From Microbulbifer variabilis (GTDB lineage Bacteria; Pseudomonadota; Gammaproteobacteria; Pseudomonadales; Cellvibrionaceae): 64,000 nt of DNA. The translations under genes were made by a program, and so were the position numbers. The stretch lies in NCBI RefSeq assembly GCF_020524905.1, contig NZ_JAIVKI010000004.1, forward strand, positions 1 through 64,000, written 5' to 3'. Positions 55,442-64,000 of the stretch are shown piece by piece. Under the pieces are notes generated by a model that searched no databases, had not been told where the DNA came from, and worked only from the letters and a program-made list of their open reading frames with translations. Positions within the stretch are counted from its first letter, which is position 1. Every line of letters begins with the position of its first letter.

Positions 55442-56356
55442 ATGGCGATCAGGCATTTCCTCACCTTAATGGATCTCTCCGTAGAGGAACTAAAGCAAAT
55501 TATCGAGCGCGCTATCGAATTAAGAACCCTGCGCAACCAAGGCATTACCACCGACCTTTTTCGCGGAAAAGTGTTGGGGATGATTTTTGAAAAGTCCTCT
55601 ACCCGCACCCGTGTCTCTTTTGAAGCCGGCATGGCACAGATGGGCGGCAGCGCCCTATTCCTATCGCCGCGAGATACCCAGCTGGGGCGCGGCGAACCCA
55701 TCGAAGACAGTGCCCGAGTCATCTCCCGTATGGTCGACATGGTAATGATCCGCACATTTGGCCACGAGACCCTAGAGCGCTTCGCGGCTCATTCACGGGT
55801 GCCTGTAATCAATGCTTTATCCGATAGTTACCACCCCTGCCAGCTGCTCGCCGATATCCAAACGTTCGTCGAACATCGCGGAAGCCCCGCGGGCAAAGTG
55901 GTGGCCTGGGTGGGAGACGGCAACAATATGTGCCACTCCTATATCAATGCCGCGCGGTTGTGCGACTTCGAACTGCGCATCGCCAGCCCCCAAGGCTACG
56001 CACCCGATGCCGATATCATCGCCGCTGCCGGCGACCGAGTAAAAGTTGTGCATAACCCTGTGGAGGCCGTGCGCGGTGCCGATTGGGTCACCACCGATGT
56101 ATGGGCCTCTATGGGCCAGGAAACGGAGCAACAGACGCGCAGTGAGGCTTTCGATAATTACCAGGTGAATCACGAGTTGATGAGTCATGCCAATGAAGGC
56201 GCGATTTTTATGCACTGCCTACCGGCGCACCGCGGTGAGGAGGTCAGTGCCGAGTTATTGGAAGACGAACGCATATCCAAGGTCTGGGATGAAGCGGAAA
56301 ATCGCCTGCATGCTCAGAAGGCACTGATGGAGTTTTTGCAGGAGCACAGTCTGTAA
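55442..56356 (+). CDS. argF: Ornithine carbamoyltransferase
   Basis: 304 residues. The carbamoyl-phosphate motif is [13 protein letters not shown], followed by [15 protein letters not shown], the ornithine-side [12 protein letters not shown] and [13 protein letters not shown]. It makes citrulline for arginine. AAAGGAG lies before the start. It is the second gene of the argD-argF operon and is followed by a terminator. Confidence 0.96.
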   Translation: MAIRHFLTLMDLSVEELKQIIERAIELRTLRNQGITTDLFRGKVLGMIFEKSSTRTRVSFEAGMAQMGGSALFLSPRDTQLGRGEPIEDSARVISRMVDMVMIRTFGHETLERFAAHSRVPVINALSDSYHPCQLLADIQTFVEHRGSPAGKVVAWVGDGNNMCHSYINAARLCDFELRIASPQGYAPDADIIAAAGDRVKVVHNPVEAVRGADWVTTDVWASMGQETEQQTRSEAFDNYQVNHELMSHANEGAIFMHCLPAHRGEEVSAELLEDERISKVWDEAENRLHAQKALMEFLQEHSL

Positions 56357-56368
56357 GTTCTATTGCAC

Positions 56369-56413
56369 GCCGGTCGATGGTGCCATTTACGTCCAGCTGA
56401 CCGGCCCTTTTTC
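56369..56413 (+). terminator. Terminator after argF
   Basis: GCCGGTC and GACCGGC form a seven-pair stem with a long loop, followed by CCCTTTTTCC, 12 bases past the stop codon. Confidence 0.65.
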
Positions 56414-56775
56414 CTACCCTCCAACCCCACGCCGATAGTGGCTGTACAAAACTCAACCAACTAATTTCTACAGCCCAGTTTCATGTGGCGCTTAAATACA
56501 TATTCGGGCAGAATTACACAGATGGACAAATAATAAACAGAGAAGCGTGGACATAAAAATCACGCCACAAAATTGATCATCTTAGTACCAACTTGCTCAA
56601 AATGCGCTCATTCAGAAATGGTTATTGCCGTTGTTAATTTGAAGCGCCCCGGCTATTAAAAAAAATTGTAAGAGACTGTATTGGCCCCTCACTCACACCC
56701 GCAAATGCCATGCGCCCCAGCAGTGGCGGGCTCTGCCGTAGAAGTGGCTACTGACTCAACCCGCCTACCCACAAT

Positions 56776-56784
56776 TTATCCACA
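56776..56784 (+). promoter_or_regulatory. DnaA box upstream of nrdA
   Basis: TTATCCACA is a perfect DnaA box, with CAACCACAA just after it. DnaA control of nrdAB is known in E. coli, so its position before nrdA is meaningful. Confidence 0.65.
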
Positions 56785-56822
56785 AACAACCACAAAGTTA
56801 TTCGCCTTGAACTGACCCGCCT

Positions 56823-56872
56823 ACCGCATTATCTTGTAGCGCACTCGAGGCCGACCCCCTATATATTGGGGT
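56823..56872 (+). promoter_or_regulatory. Pair of NrdR-like boxes
   Basis: CGCATTATCTTGTAGCG (centre about 56833) and ACCCCCTATATATTGGGGT (centre 56863) are imperfect palindromes about 30 bases apart, three helical turns. NrdR boxes follow ACACWATATATWGTGT and come in such pairs before ribonucleotide reductase genes. Confidence 0.6.
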
Positions 56873-57190
56873 AAAGGGCCTGGAGCATCCCCAAATCCAG
56901 GGGCGAATTCCGGTGCTCCGCCACACTTTTGGCGGTCGGTGCCAGACGCTGCTTTTTTTCAAAGCAGAATCAGAGGTAAGCGGGCGGAAAGGAATTATCC
57001 GCCACAGGCAGCAGCCGGTAGACCTTAACTGAGAACCGGTCATCGAGCCGCCTGTTTCCAGTGCCTTCACGGTGTGGGAGGAATCACTGGCCAAGCGATG
57101 GACCCGCTCCGCACATGCCACGCAGTCCTGTGGCGCTGTTCTGGTGAACACACGCGGACAGACAACATTACAAACCTTTCGGAGATTTAC

Positions 57191-60130
57191 ATGCACACAG
57201 AGACAGGGCGCTCTCAAACCGTGCCTGCGGCAAAATCGGGCACCTCCAGCGACCAGGCTACTGACGGCACCACTCTGGCCGCCACCGCACCAGGCCAGAT
57301 CCGTGTGATCAAGCGCAACGGCACCGTTGTCCCCTATGACGATGACAAAATTTCCGTTGCCGTCACCAAGGCCTTTCTCGCTGTTGAAGGCGGCACCGCC
57401 GCTGCGTCCAGCCGTGTCCACGAGCAAGTCGAGGAGCTGGTTGGCCAGATCAGCGCCACCTTCAAACGCCGCATGCCCTCTGGCGGCACTATCCATATCG
57501 AGGAAATCCAGGACCAGGTTGAACTGGCCCTGATGCGCGCCGGTGAACACAAAGTTGCGCGCGACTATGTACTCTACCGCGAAGAGCACGCCCGCCTGCG
57601 CGCTGAAAAAGAAAAAAGCGCCAAGCAGACCGAACAAGCTATCGATGCGCACCCTAGTATTCGCGTCAAACTCGAAGACAACAGCCTCGTTCCCCTGGAT
57701 ATGGATCGCTTGCGCACCGTTGTCTGCGAAGCTTGTGAAGGCCTGAAAGACGTCAACGCCGAAGCCATCCTCAGCGAGGCTTTGAAGAACCTGTACGACG
57801 GCGTTTCCGAAAACGATATCAACACCGCGCTGGTAATTACCGCACGCACTCTGGTTGAGAAAGAGCCAAACTACACCTTCGCCACTGCCAGCCTGCTGCT
57901 GGACAAGCTGCGCTCCGAAGCTCTGCGTTTCCTCGACATCGCCGAGCGCGCAACCCAGCACGAGATGGAAAATCTCTACGCCTCCACCCTGCCCGCTTAC
58001 GTGGAAAAAGGTATTGAGCTTGAGCTGCTGGACCCGACCCTGGCCACCTTCGACCTGGAAAAACTCGGTCAGGCCTTAAAAGGCGAACGCGATCACCAGT
58101 TCACCTACCTGGGTCTGCAGACCCTGTACGACCGCTATTTCCTGCACAGCAACGATATTCGTTTCGAGCTGCCGCAGATCTTCTTTATGCGCGTCGCTAT
58201 GGGCCTCAGCATTAACGAAGAAAACAAAAACGAGCGCGCGGTAGAGTTCTACAACCTGTTGAGCTCTTTCGACTACATGAGCTCCACCCCAACGCTGTTC
58301 AACGCCGGCACCCTGCGCCCGCAGCTATCCTCCTGCTACCTGACCACGGTACCGGACGACCTGCACGGTATTTACGGCGCCATCCGTGACAACGCCATGC
58401 TGTCCAAGTGGGCCGGCGGTCTCGGCAACGACTGGACGCCGGTGCGCTCCCTGGGTTCCTACATCAAGGGCACCAACGGCAAGTCCCAGGGTGTTGTACC
58501 CTTCCTGAAAGTGGCTAACGACACCGCCGTAGCGGTAAACCAGGGCGGCAAGCGCAAGGGCGCTGTGTGTGCCTACCTGGAAACCTGGCACTTGGATATC
58601 GAGGAATTCCTCGAGCTGCGCAAGAACACCGGTGACGACCGTCGCCGCACCCACGATATGAACACCGCCAACTGGGTCCCCGACCTGTTTATGAAGCGCG
58701 TGTTCGAAGACAAAGAGTGGACCCTCTTCTCCCCGGCGGATTGCCCGGACCTGCACGACCTGTTCGGCAGTGCATTCGAAGAGCGCTACAACCACTACGA
58801 GCAACTGGCTGCCGAAGGCAAGCTGCGACTGTTCAAAAAGATCCGCGCCCTCGACCTGTGGCGCAAGATGCTGGGTATGCTGTTCGAAACCGGCCACCCC
58901 TGGATCACCTTTAAAGACAGCTGCAACCTGCGCAGCCCGCAGCAGCACGCCGGTGTGGTACACAGCTCCAACCTGTGCACCGAAATTACCCTTAACACCA
59001 AGGCAGACGACGAGATTGCCGTATGTAACTTGGGCTCCGTCAACCTGGCCCAGCACATCGGTGAAAACGGTGAGCTCGACCGCGCCAAGCTGGCAAGCAC
59101 CGTAAAAACTGCTGTACGTATGCTCGATAACGTTATCGACATCAACTACTACGCGGTTGAAAGTGCACGCCAGTCCAACATGCGTCACCGCCCGGTGGGC
59201 ATGGGCCTGATGGGCTTCCAGGACGCGCTGTACAAAGCCGGTATTGCCTACGCCAGCGACGAAGCTGTGGCCTTTGCCGATAACACGATGGAAGCCATCA
59301 GCTTCGAAGCCATCTCTGCTTCCAGCGACCTGGCAGCCGAACGCGGCAAGTACCAGACCTACGAAGGCTCACTGTGGAGCAAGGGTGTTCTGCCACTGGA
59401 TTCCATCCAGATCCTGGCTGAGCAGCGCGGGCAACAATTTATCGAACAGGACACCAGCTCCACTCTGGACTGGGACGGCCTGCGCGAGAAAGTAAAAAAC
59501 CAAGGTATGCGCAACTCCAACGTGATGGCGATCGCTCCCACCGCGACCATTGCCAATATCACCGGAGTTTCCCAGTCGATCGAACCGACTTACCAAAACC
59601 TGTATGTGAAATCGAACCTGTCCGGCGAATTCACCGTAGTAAACCCCTACCTGGTACACGACCTGAAAGATCGCGGCCTGTGGGATCAGGTCATGGTTAA
59701 CGACCTGAAATACTACGAAGGTTCCGTACAGAAAATCGATCGCGTACCGGAAGACCTGAAAGCGAAATACCGCACCGCGTTTGAAGTGGAACCGCGCTGG
59801 ATTGTGGACGCCGCCAGCCGTCGCCAGAAGTGGATCGACCAGGCCCAGTCCCTGAACCTGTATATCGCCGGCGCCGATGGTAAGAAACTGGACCTGACCT
59901 ATCGCATGGCCTGGTTCCGCGGCCTGAAGACCACTTACTACCTGCGCGCCCTGGCTGCCACTACCACAGAGAAATCCACTGTGAACAGCGGCACCCTGAA
60001 CGCGGTAAGCGCACACGGCGCAAGCAACGGTATGGCTGCGGCAGCGCCCGCAGAACAGGCTGCACCGGCTCCTGCAGCAGTGCCCCAGGCCTGCTCCCTG
60101 GACGATCCAGACTGCGAAGCCTGTCAGTAA
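57191..60130 (+). CDS. nrdA: Class Ia ribonucleotide reductase, alpha subunit
   Basis: 979 residues from ATG 57191, which follows GGAG. The ATP cone (about residues 38-130, IRVIKRNGTVVPYDDDKISVAV) controls overall activity. The catalytic barrel has SSNLCTEITLN, CNLGSVNLAQHI, the finger loop NVMAIAPTATIANITGVSQSIEP and RPVGMGLMGFQDAL. The C-terminal redox tail ends CSLDDPDCEACQ. The enzyme makes deoxynucleotides with NrdB, encoded 457 bases downstream. Longer than the E. coli protein because of an N-terminal extension and internal parts. Confidence 0.96.
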   Translation: MHTETGRSQTVPAAKSGTSSDQATDGTTLAATAPGQIRVIKRNGTVVPYDDDKISVAVTKAFLAVEGGTAAASSRVHEQVEELVGQISATFKRRMPSGGTIHIEEIQDQVELALMRAGEHKVARDYVLYREEHARLRAEKEKSAKQTEQAIDAHPSIRVKLEDNSLVPLDMDRLRTVVCEACEGLKDVNAEAILSEALKNLYDGVSENDINTALVITARTLVEKEPNYTFATASLLLDKLRSEALRFLDIAERATQHEMENLYASTLPAYVEKGIELELLDPTLATFDLEKLGQALKGERDHQFTYLGLQTLYDRYFLHSNDIRFELPQIFFMRVAMGLSINEENKNERAVEFYNLLSSFDYMSSTPTLFNAGTLRPQLSSCYLTTVPDDLHGIYGAIRDNAMLSKWAGGLGNDWTPVRSLGSYIKGTNGKSQGVVPFLKVANDTAVAVNQGGKRKGAVCAYLETWHLDIEEFLELRKNTGDDRRRTHDMNTANWVPDLFMKRVFEDKEWTLFSPADCPDLHDLFGSAFEERYNHYEQLAAEGKLRLFKKIRALDLWRKMLGMLFETGHPWITFKDSCNLRSPQQHAGVVHSSNLCTEITLNTKADDEIAVCNLGSVNLAQHIGENGELDRAKLASTVKTAVRMLDNVIDINYYAVESARQSNMRHRPVGMGLMGFQDALYKAGIAYASDEAVAFADNTMEAISFEAISASSDLAAERGKYQTYEGSLWSKGVLPLDSIQILAEQRGQQFIEQDTSSTLDWDGLREKVKNQGMRNSNVMAIAPTATIANITGVSQSIEPTYQNLYVKSNLSGEFTVVNPYLVHDLKDRGLWDQVMVNDLKYYEGSVQKIDRVPEDLKAKYRTAFEVEPRWIVDAASRRQKWIDQAQSLNLYIAGADGKKLDLTYRMAWFRGLKTTYYLRALAATTTEKSTVNSGTLNAVSAHGASNGMAAAAPAEQAAPAPAAVPQACSLDDPDCEACQ

Positions 60131-60587
60131 AAATTTGGCCCCGTCAGGGGCCTGTACCCACTCTCGGGGGAGAGCGTCGTAACCGCACGTGCGGGCATGA
60201 CCATGCGCAACGACCCCGGCTCGCCTGGCTGCCAAAAGCCGGGAAGAATTTTCGGGCCGGGGATCGTCTGCGTCTTTTTCCCAAGTGCGTTTTTAAGTAA
60301 CTCGCACAGATATGTGCTGAGCACAGAGACAACGCAAAAAAAACTTTGCCATAAACCTCACCAACGTGCGGAGAAAACCCGAAATAATATTTGGGAAAAA
60401 AGCAAAGTAATAATTGATCTGGCACAAAAATTTTGTGCCCCCGCGGGTTGAAAATACCTGCAGTGAATGACCACTGCCGGAGAATTCCGGATACCATCCC
60501 TGGCCTTGCTCTGCGAACAAAGCGCCAGGAAGAATACAGAAATGATTATCGAATTTTCGATAGCGAGACCGATTAAAAGGGCCAACT
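60131..60587. other. Intergenic region between nrdA and nrdB
   Basis: About 460 bases, long for an nrdAB operon. A small hairpin GGCCCC/GGGGCC lies just after nrdA (60137-60152) without a T-run. The rest may hold a separate nrdB promoter; several short frames on both strands look like chance. Confidence 0.45.
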
Positions 60588-61844
60588 ATGCTGAGCTGGG
60601 ACGATTTCGAAACTAAGCCCCAACAATCCGAAAAAGCTACGGAAGCGCAGGTAGCGCCGAAAACCCAGGCGAAATCCGTGCAAGAACCCAGCGCTTCCTA
60701 CACTGCCGAAGCCGCAGCTCCGGCAGCCAGCGCTGCGCCCCGCAATGGCTCCGCTGCCGTTGAAGCCGCCCGCGCAGCCGTTGCCAGCCTGGACCCGGCG
60801 CCCGGACTGGAAGAGCTGGAAATGGGCGCGGCCCGTATCCAGGTAGATGAAAAACGCATTATCAATTGCCGCGCCGACCTCAACCAGTTGGTGCCCTTTA
60901 AATACGACTGGGCCTGGCAAAAATACCTGGACGGCTGCGCCAACCACTGGATGCCCCAGGAAATCAACATGAACAAAGACGTGTCCATGTGGAAAGATCC
61001 CAATGGTCTGACCGAAGACGAGCGTCGTATCGTGGAATACTCCCTGGGTTATTTCTCCACCGCGGATTCCCTGGTTGCCAACAACCTGGTATTAGCCATC
61101 TACCGCCATATCACCAACCCGGAGTGCCGCCAGTACCTGCTGCGCCAATCCTTTGAAGAAGCGATCCACACCCACGCCTACCAGTACTGTGTAGAATCCC
61201 TGGGTATGGATGAAGGCGAAGTCTTCAATATGTACCGCGAAGTGCCCGCCGTTGCCAAAAAGGCGGCCTGGAGCCTGTCCCACACCCAGGCGATCGGTGA
61301 CCCCAACTTCAAAACCGGCACTGTAGAATCCGACCAGGAATTGCTGCGCAACCTGATCGCCTTCTATGCCGTTACCGAGGGTATCTTCTTCTACTGTGGT
61401 TTCAGCCAGATCCTATCCATGGGCCGCCGCAATAAAATGACCGGTGTTGCCGAGCAGTTCCAGTACATCCTGCGCGACGAGTCCATGCACCTGAACTTCG
61501 GCATCGACGTGATCAACCAGATCAAACTGGAAAACCCGCACCTGTGGACGGCGGAATTCCAGCAGGAAGTGACCCAGATGATTCTCGAAGGTATGGAACT
61601 CGAAGTAGCCTACGCCCGCGATACCATGCCCCGCGGCGTACTCGGCATGAACGCGAAAATGATGGAAGAATACCTCCAATTCATCGCCAACCGTCGCCTC
61701 AGCCAGCTGGGCCTGAAAGAGCAGTTCCCAGGCGCACAGAACCCATTCCCGTGGATGTCTGAGATTATGGACCTGCGCAAAGAGAAAAACTTCTTTGAAA
61801 CCCGCGTTATCGAATATCAGACCGGCGGCGCGCTGCAGTGGTAA
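60588..61844 (+). CDS. nrdB: Class Ia ribonucleotide reductase, beta subunit
   Basis: 418 residues. It has an Ala/Pro-rich N-terminal extension (about 1-80), then the di-iron protein: [55 protein letters not shown] (Glu and His ligands) and later [15 protein letters not shown]. The family's tyrosyl radical residue lies in the segment HTHAYQY or nearby. The C-terminal tail that docks into NrdA is present. A terminator follows 66 bases on. Confidence 0.95.
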   Translation: MLSWDDFETKPQQSEKATEAQVAPKTQAKSVQEPSASYTAEAAAPAASAAPRNGSAAVEAARAAVASLDPAPGLEELEMGAARIQVDEKRIINCRADLNQLVPFKYDWAWQKYLDGCANHWMPQEINMNKDVSMWKDPNGLTEDERRIVEYSLGYFSTADSLVANNLVLAIYRHITNPECRQYLLRQSFEEAIHTHAYQYCVESLGMDEGEVFNMYREVPAVAKKAAWSLSHTQAIGDPNFKTGTVESDQELLRNLIAFYAVTEGIFFYCGFSQILSMGRRNKMTGVAEQFQYILRDESMHLNFGIDVINQIKLENPHLWTAEFQQEVTQMILEGMELEVAYARDTMPRGVLGMNAKMMEEYLQFIANRRLSQLGLKEQFPGAQNPFPWMSEIMDLRKEKNFFETRVIEYQTGGALQW

Positions 61845-61910
61845 GTGGCTTCCGGCTAGTGAATTACTACAAAAGGAAAAAGTAGTTGCTCACAGGAAGA
61901 GAAGTATTGA

Positions 61911-61938
61911 AAACGGGCTTTTAGCCCGTTTTTTTTAT
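61911..61938 (+). terminator. Terminator after nrdB
   Basis: AAACGGGCT, loop TT, AGCCCGTTTTTTTT: a clear intrinsic terminator. Confidence 0.92.
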
Positions 61939-62155
61939 TGGGAGCACCTCGATTTATTCTTTATGCCAATCATAGATTTAAGTTCCAAAGAATCTCTCTC
62001 GGCTCTCTGAGATGCGAAGCATTACATTAAACCATTTGGACAGCACCTTGTATTCGCGGATAATACCTCGCCTTGAGCGGGGGAACTATTACACTCCCTA
62101 TTAGAGCAGGCCTTCGAATATCCACCTGCCCACTAACCAGCTACTGTGAAACTAT
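61939..62155. other. Short intergenic region
   Basis: No structure beyond a possible promoter for the DUF2750 gene was seen. Confidence 0.3.
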
Positions 62156-62542
62156 ATGACGACTCCCGACCTGAATGAAATAATTAACCTAAGCTGTGAA
62201 GACCGCTATGAGTATTTCCTGAGCACGACCGGTGAGGAGCGGGAAATCTGGATATTAGTCGATAACCAAGACTGCTTTCTCAAAATCCATACAGATGAAG
62301 ACGGCGGCTTTGAATATTTACCGGTATGGCCCAGTCCCGAATTTGCTAATACCTATGCCGAGAGTGAAGCCGGACTTACTCCCAAAAGTATTCCTCTACC
62401 GCAGTTTTTAAAGAAATGGCTTCCCGGATTGAGAAAAGATAATATTGAAATCGGCGTATTTCCTGCGCCAGATAAAAGTGTATGGATCACCGGCACAGAG
62501 GAGCTGGAAAGCGATCTGCGTGATGAGCTGGATAACTTCTAA
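62156..62542 (+). CDS. DUF2750 protein
   Basis: 128 residues: RYEYFLSTTGEEREIWILVD, YLPVWPSPEFANTYAE and WLPGLRKDNIEIGVFPAP match the DUF2750 layout (ERW/REIW strand, LPVWPxPEFA, FLxxWLPxL). Soluble, cytosolic, role unknown. It is a monocistronic gene between the nrd operon and a peroxiredoxin-like gene. Confidence 0.8.
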   Translation: MTTPDLNEIINLSCEDRYEYFLSTTGEEREIWILVDNQDCFLKIHTDEDGGFEYLPVWPSPEFANTYAESEAGLTPKSIPLPQFLKKWLPGLRKDNIEIGVFPAPDKSVWITGTEELESDLRDELDNF

Positions 62543-62704
62543 TCTCACCGACAAAATTCTATGATTCTACAACAACCTGCTTGCACAAAATAAAGAGAAC
62601 ATTAATAGCATCAAAATTAAATGTTTACTCGCAATAAAAATTTCACATCAGGGTGGGATTTTTGTTGCGTACTTCTAGCGACATTTACCCTCAGCATAGC
62701 CTCT

Positions 62705-63235
62705 TTAGTAGGTTCCCCGAATTGGATAGTTATTTTCTGGATTGCGAATAAATTCGATCCCCATCAACAGGGTCTGCAAATCTGGCCTTGCGAAAGGCGC
62801 ATTGGAGATATCTACAATCTGCAGTCTGCCAGCTTCATTGATCACAAAAATTCCCGGCTCCGCGAAAGGCTTGTCAGTTTCCTGGGGTGATCTGGGGTTG
62901 GAAATATAGAGCCCCAATTGTTGCATTTGCGAAATAGACAAGTTAACCCCAATTGGAAAATCCGGATTGATCTCTCTCATATGTTGTAAAGCTTTATCTG
63001 CACTATCTGCGGATACGGCAACCACAAATACCCCTTCCTCATGATATCTCAGTAATAGCGCATTCAATGCCCGCAAATATTTCGTACATAAAGGGCAGTG
63101 CTTTCCCCTATAGACCACCACCATTTGCCAGGGAAAACCACCTGCAGGCTTGCCCAATTGCATTTGCCCTCCTCCCAGTTTTGCTACATCCAGAACCGGG
63201 AAATCACCACCCGCTGCCAGTTTGAAATTGCCCAT
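62705..63235 (-). CDS. AhpC/TSA-family thioredoxin-like protein
   Basis: 176 residues with VVVYRGKHCPLCTKYLRALNALL, the peroxiredoxin-like fold with a CxxC pair (HCPLC), then VVAVSADSADKALQHMREINPDFPIGVNLS and PGIFVINEAGRLQIVDISNAPFARPD. This is the stand-alone group annotated as redoxin or AhpC/TSA family. A peroxidase or a thiol reductase role is likely; the substrate is unknown. Confidence 0.85.
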   Translation of the reverse strand: MGNFKLAAGGDFPVLDVAKLGGGQMQLGKPAGGFPWQMVVVYRGKHCPLCTKYLRALNALLLRYHEEGVFVVAVSADSADKALQHMREINPDFPIGVNLSISQMQQLGLYISNPRSPQETDKPFAEPGIFVINEAGRLQIVDISNAPFARPDLQTLLMGIEFIRNPENNYPIRGTY

Positions 63236-63326
63236 AGTGCCGCCCCTTGAGACTATAGCTTGAATCTACAAGAAGTAATGTGACCGCCAAGACTTAAACG
63301 TTCGTACCATAAGTATAGGGGAGCCA

Positions 63327-63434
63327 ATGAAATCATTTATCAGCACTTTATTCTTTTTCATATTGCTAGCTAGTCTGACTGGATGTTATTCCGACTTTCA
63401 TAAGAGTGAACCTAGTATTAGGCGCGCCCTATAA
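63327..63434 (+). CDS. Very small lipoprotein
   Basis: A 35-residue protein starting MKSFISTLFFFILLASLTGC, with lipobox LTGC (Cys20) and only 15 residues after it (YSDFHKSEPSIRRAL). AGGGGAG lies at ideal distance before the ATG, and a strong terminator follows 6 bases after the stop. The layout resembles entericidin or lysis-type small lipoproteins; the resemblance is in size and layout only. Confidence 0.7.
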   Translation: MKSFISTLFFFILLASLTGCYSDFHKSEPSIRRAL

Positions 63435-63439
63435 AAACA

Positions 63440-63463
63440 AAGCCCGCTACTAAGAGCGGGCTT
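63440..63463. terminator. Bidirectional terminator
   Basis: AAGCCCGCT and AGCGGGCTT surround the loop ACTAAG. It separates the small lipoprotein gene from the converging gene at the right edge. Confidence 0.8.
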
Positions 63464-63542
63464 CATCCTGTGAGTATGTATCAGGGAGAGGCTTAGCGCT
63501 TTTCCCGGATACATTTTTAATGGCTTAAAAGACCTAGAGAGC

Positions 63543-64000
63543 TTACTGTGTGCAGGCAGCGATACGGCCAGCACTATTCTTACCAGGACCACAGTTCAGG
63601 CCATTGGGAATACCAGTATAATCTGGAGACATAATGCCGCCATTGCGCTCTGCATCGTGGTCAGTATAGATACTCGCCAGATTATAGGAACGCGCAGTAC
63701 CCTTGTGATCGTTGTCGCAGGAGAAGATGGCACTACCGTAAGCAATACCTAGGAAGGTTTTATATTCCTTCAGGTTCGAGTAGAGATTACGCTTGCCTGA
63801 GCCCGAGCAATTCATCTGTGAAGCCAGGTTGATGTAGCCATCATCTTCACCGCCCAGTAGCAAAGAGCTTGCACTTTCAATACCGGGGAAGCCCGCATAG
63901 CCGCCAATGGTATAAACCGGGGCTGCCAGATTGGTACCCACATAGTTACGCACGGCGTAAACATCGTTGGTTTGCAGGTAGCGCACAGCGGCACACTCTC
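63543..64000 (-). CDS. Partial gene for a probable secreted protein
   Basis: The frame is open to the right edge of the window, so the N-terminus is missing; about 152 residues are seen. It has several cysteines (SQMNCSGSG, AIFSCDNDHKG, NGLNCGPGK, RIAACTQ) and many Gly, Asn and Ser, suggesting a disulphide-rich exported protein. It ends GRIAACTQ. No family recognised. The internal GTG at 63986 is unlikely to be the real start. Confidence 0.6.
   Translation of the reverse strand, partial: ECAAVRYLQTNDVYAVRNYVGTNLAAPVYTIGGYAGFPGIESASSLLLGGEDDGYINLASQMNCSGSGKRNLYSNLKEYKTFLGIAYGSAIFSCDNDHKGTARSYNLASIYTDHDAERNGGIMSPDYTGIPNGLNCGPGKNSAGRIAACTQ

Larger units (their letters stand above)
56414..57190. 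promoter_or_regulatory. Long leader region of nrdA
   Basis: About 780 bases with no accepted gene. It holds a DnaA box and paired NrdR-type palindromes (listed separately). An in-frame extension of nrdA runs back to 57074 but lacks a start signal, so a transcribed leader of 300 bases or more is likely. Confidence 0.55.

Noticed and set aside
62621..62890. 89-codon plus-strand frame
   Set aside because: It lies opposite the redoxin gene at 62705-63235, which has clear family motifs.

Overview
The window looks like chromosome of a marine gammaproteobacterium, tentatively the Microbulbifer/Saccharophagus side of the Cellvibrionales. The reasons are the gene order cinA-recA-recX ... alaS-lysC-csrA-tRNA-Ser, the aroC-prmB pair, LexA boxes of the enterobacterial type, and two large secreted GH16 glucanases of the kind carried by polysaccharide degraders. 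The assignment rests on family recognition only.

Layout. 0-11.5 kb is housekeeping, nearly all on the minus strand: tRNA-Ser(GCU), csrA, lysC, alaS, a HIT protein, a Trm112-like protein, an alpha/beta hydrolase, class I fructose-bisphosphate aldolase, glycerol kinase, recX, recA (with LexA box) and a CinA C-terminal (PncC) deamidase. 12.1-17.4 kb holds a tandem pair of GH16 glucanases with different C-terminal ends. 17.5-18.6 kb has a GNAT and a DTW protein. 19.7-39.5 kb is a chromosomal integron, described below. 39.6-64 kb is again core genome: aroC, prmB, folE, a CHMI-like isomerase, sixA, gpsA, htpG, a class C serine hydrolase, an iron and peroxide group (ahpC, bfd, bfr, grxD), argD-argF, nrdA-nrdB with NrdR- and DnaA-type sites, and small hypothetical genes. 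The last gene runs off the right edge.

The integron. A tyrosine recombinase gene of the IntI type lies at 38438-39497 (+), with a LexA box in its promoter, but it carries two apparent single-base deletions. Leftwards from it, every cassette reads on the minus strand and is separated by attC sites about 60-140 bp long. About 25 cassettes are intact between 25 and 38 kb. Further left, attC relics at about 22.0, 21.2 and 19.7 kb show that the array once extended to near 19.7 kb and is decaying. Cassette genes are mostly small membrane proteins, lipoproteins and unknowns, plus a DMP19-type protein, a TonB-C-like protein, a membrane-tethered XRE regulator, an ABM-family protein and a ZIP transporter. 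In nine cassettes the stop codon is exactly the TAA of the attC core.

Three kinds of mobile element sit in the array, two of them in attC sites. (1) An IS110-family element is inserted in an attC core, and its 5' non-coding end contains stretches complementary to that core, suggesting a bridge RNA programmed for attC. (2) Two copies of a 162-163 bp MITE interrupt attC sites at the same point. (3) An IS91-family HUH transposase lies between two cassettes. A gene-less cassette with two conserved hairpins occurs in two intact copies and one relic. These features, the palindrome in the attI region, and the IS110/attC link are the parts most worth following up.
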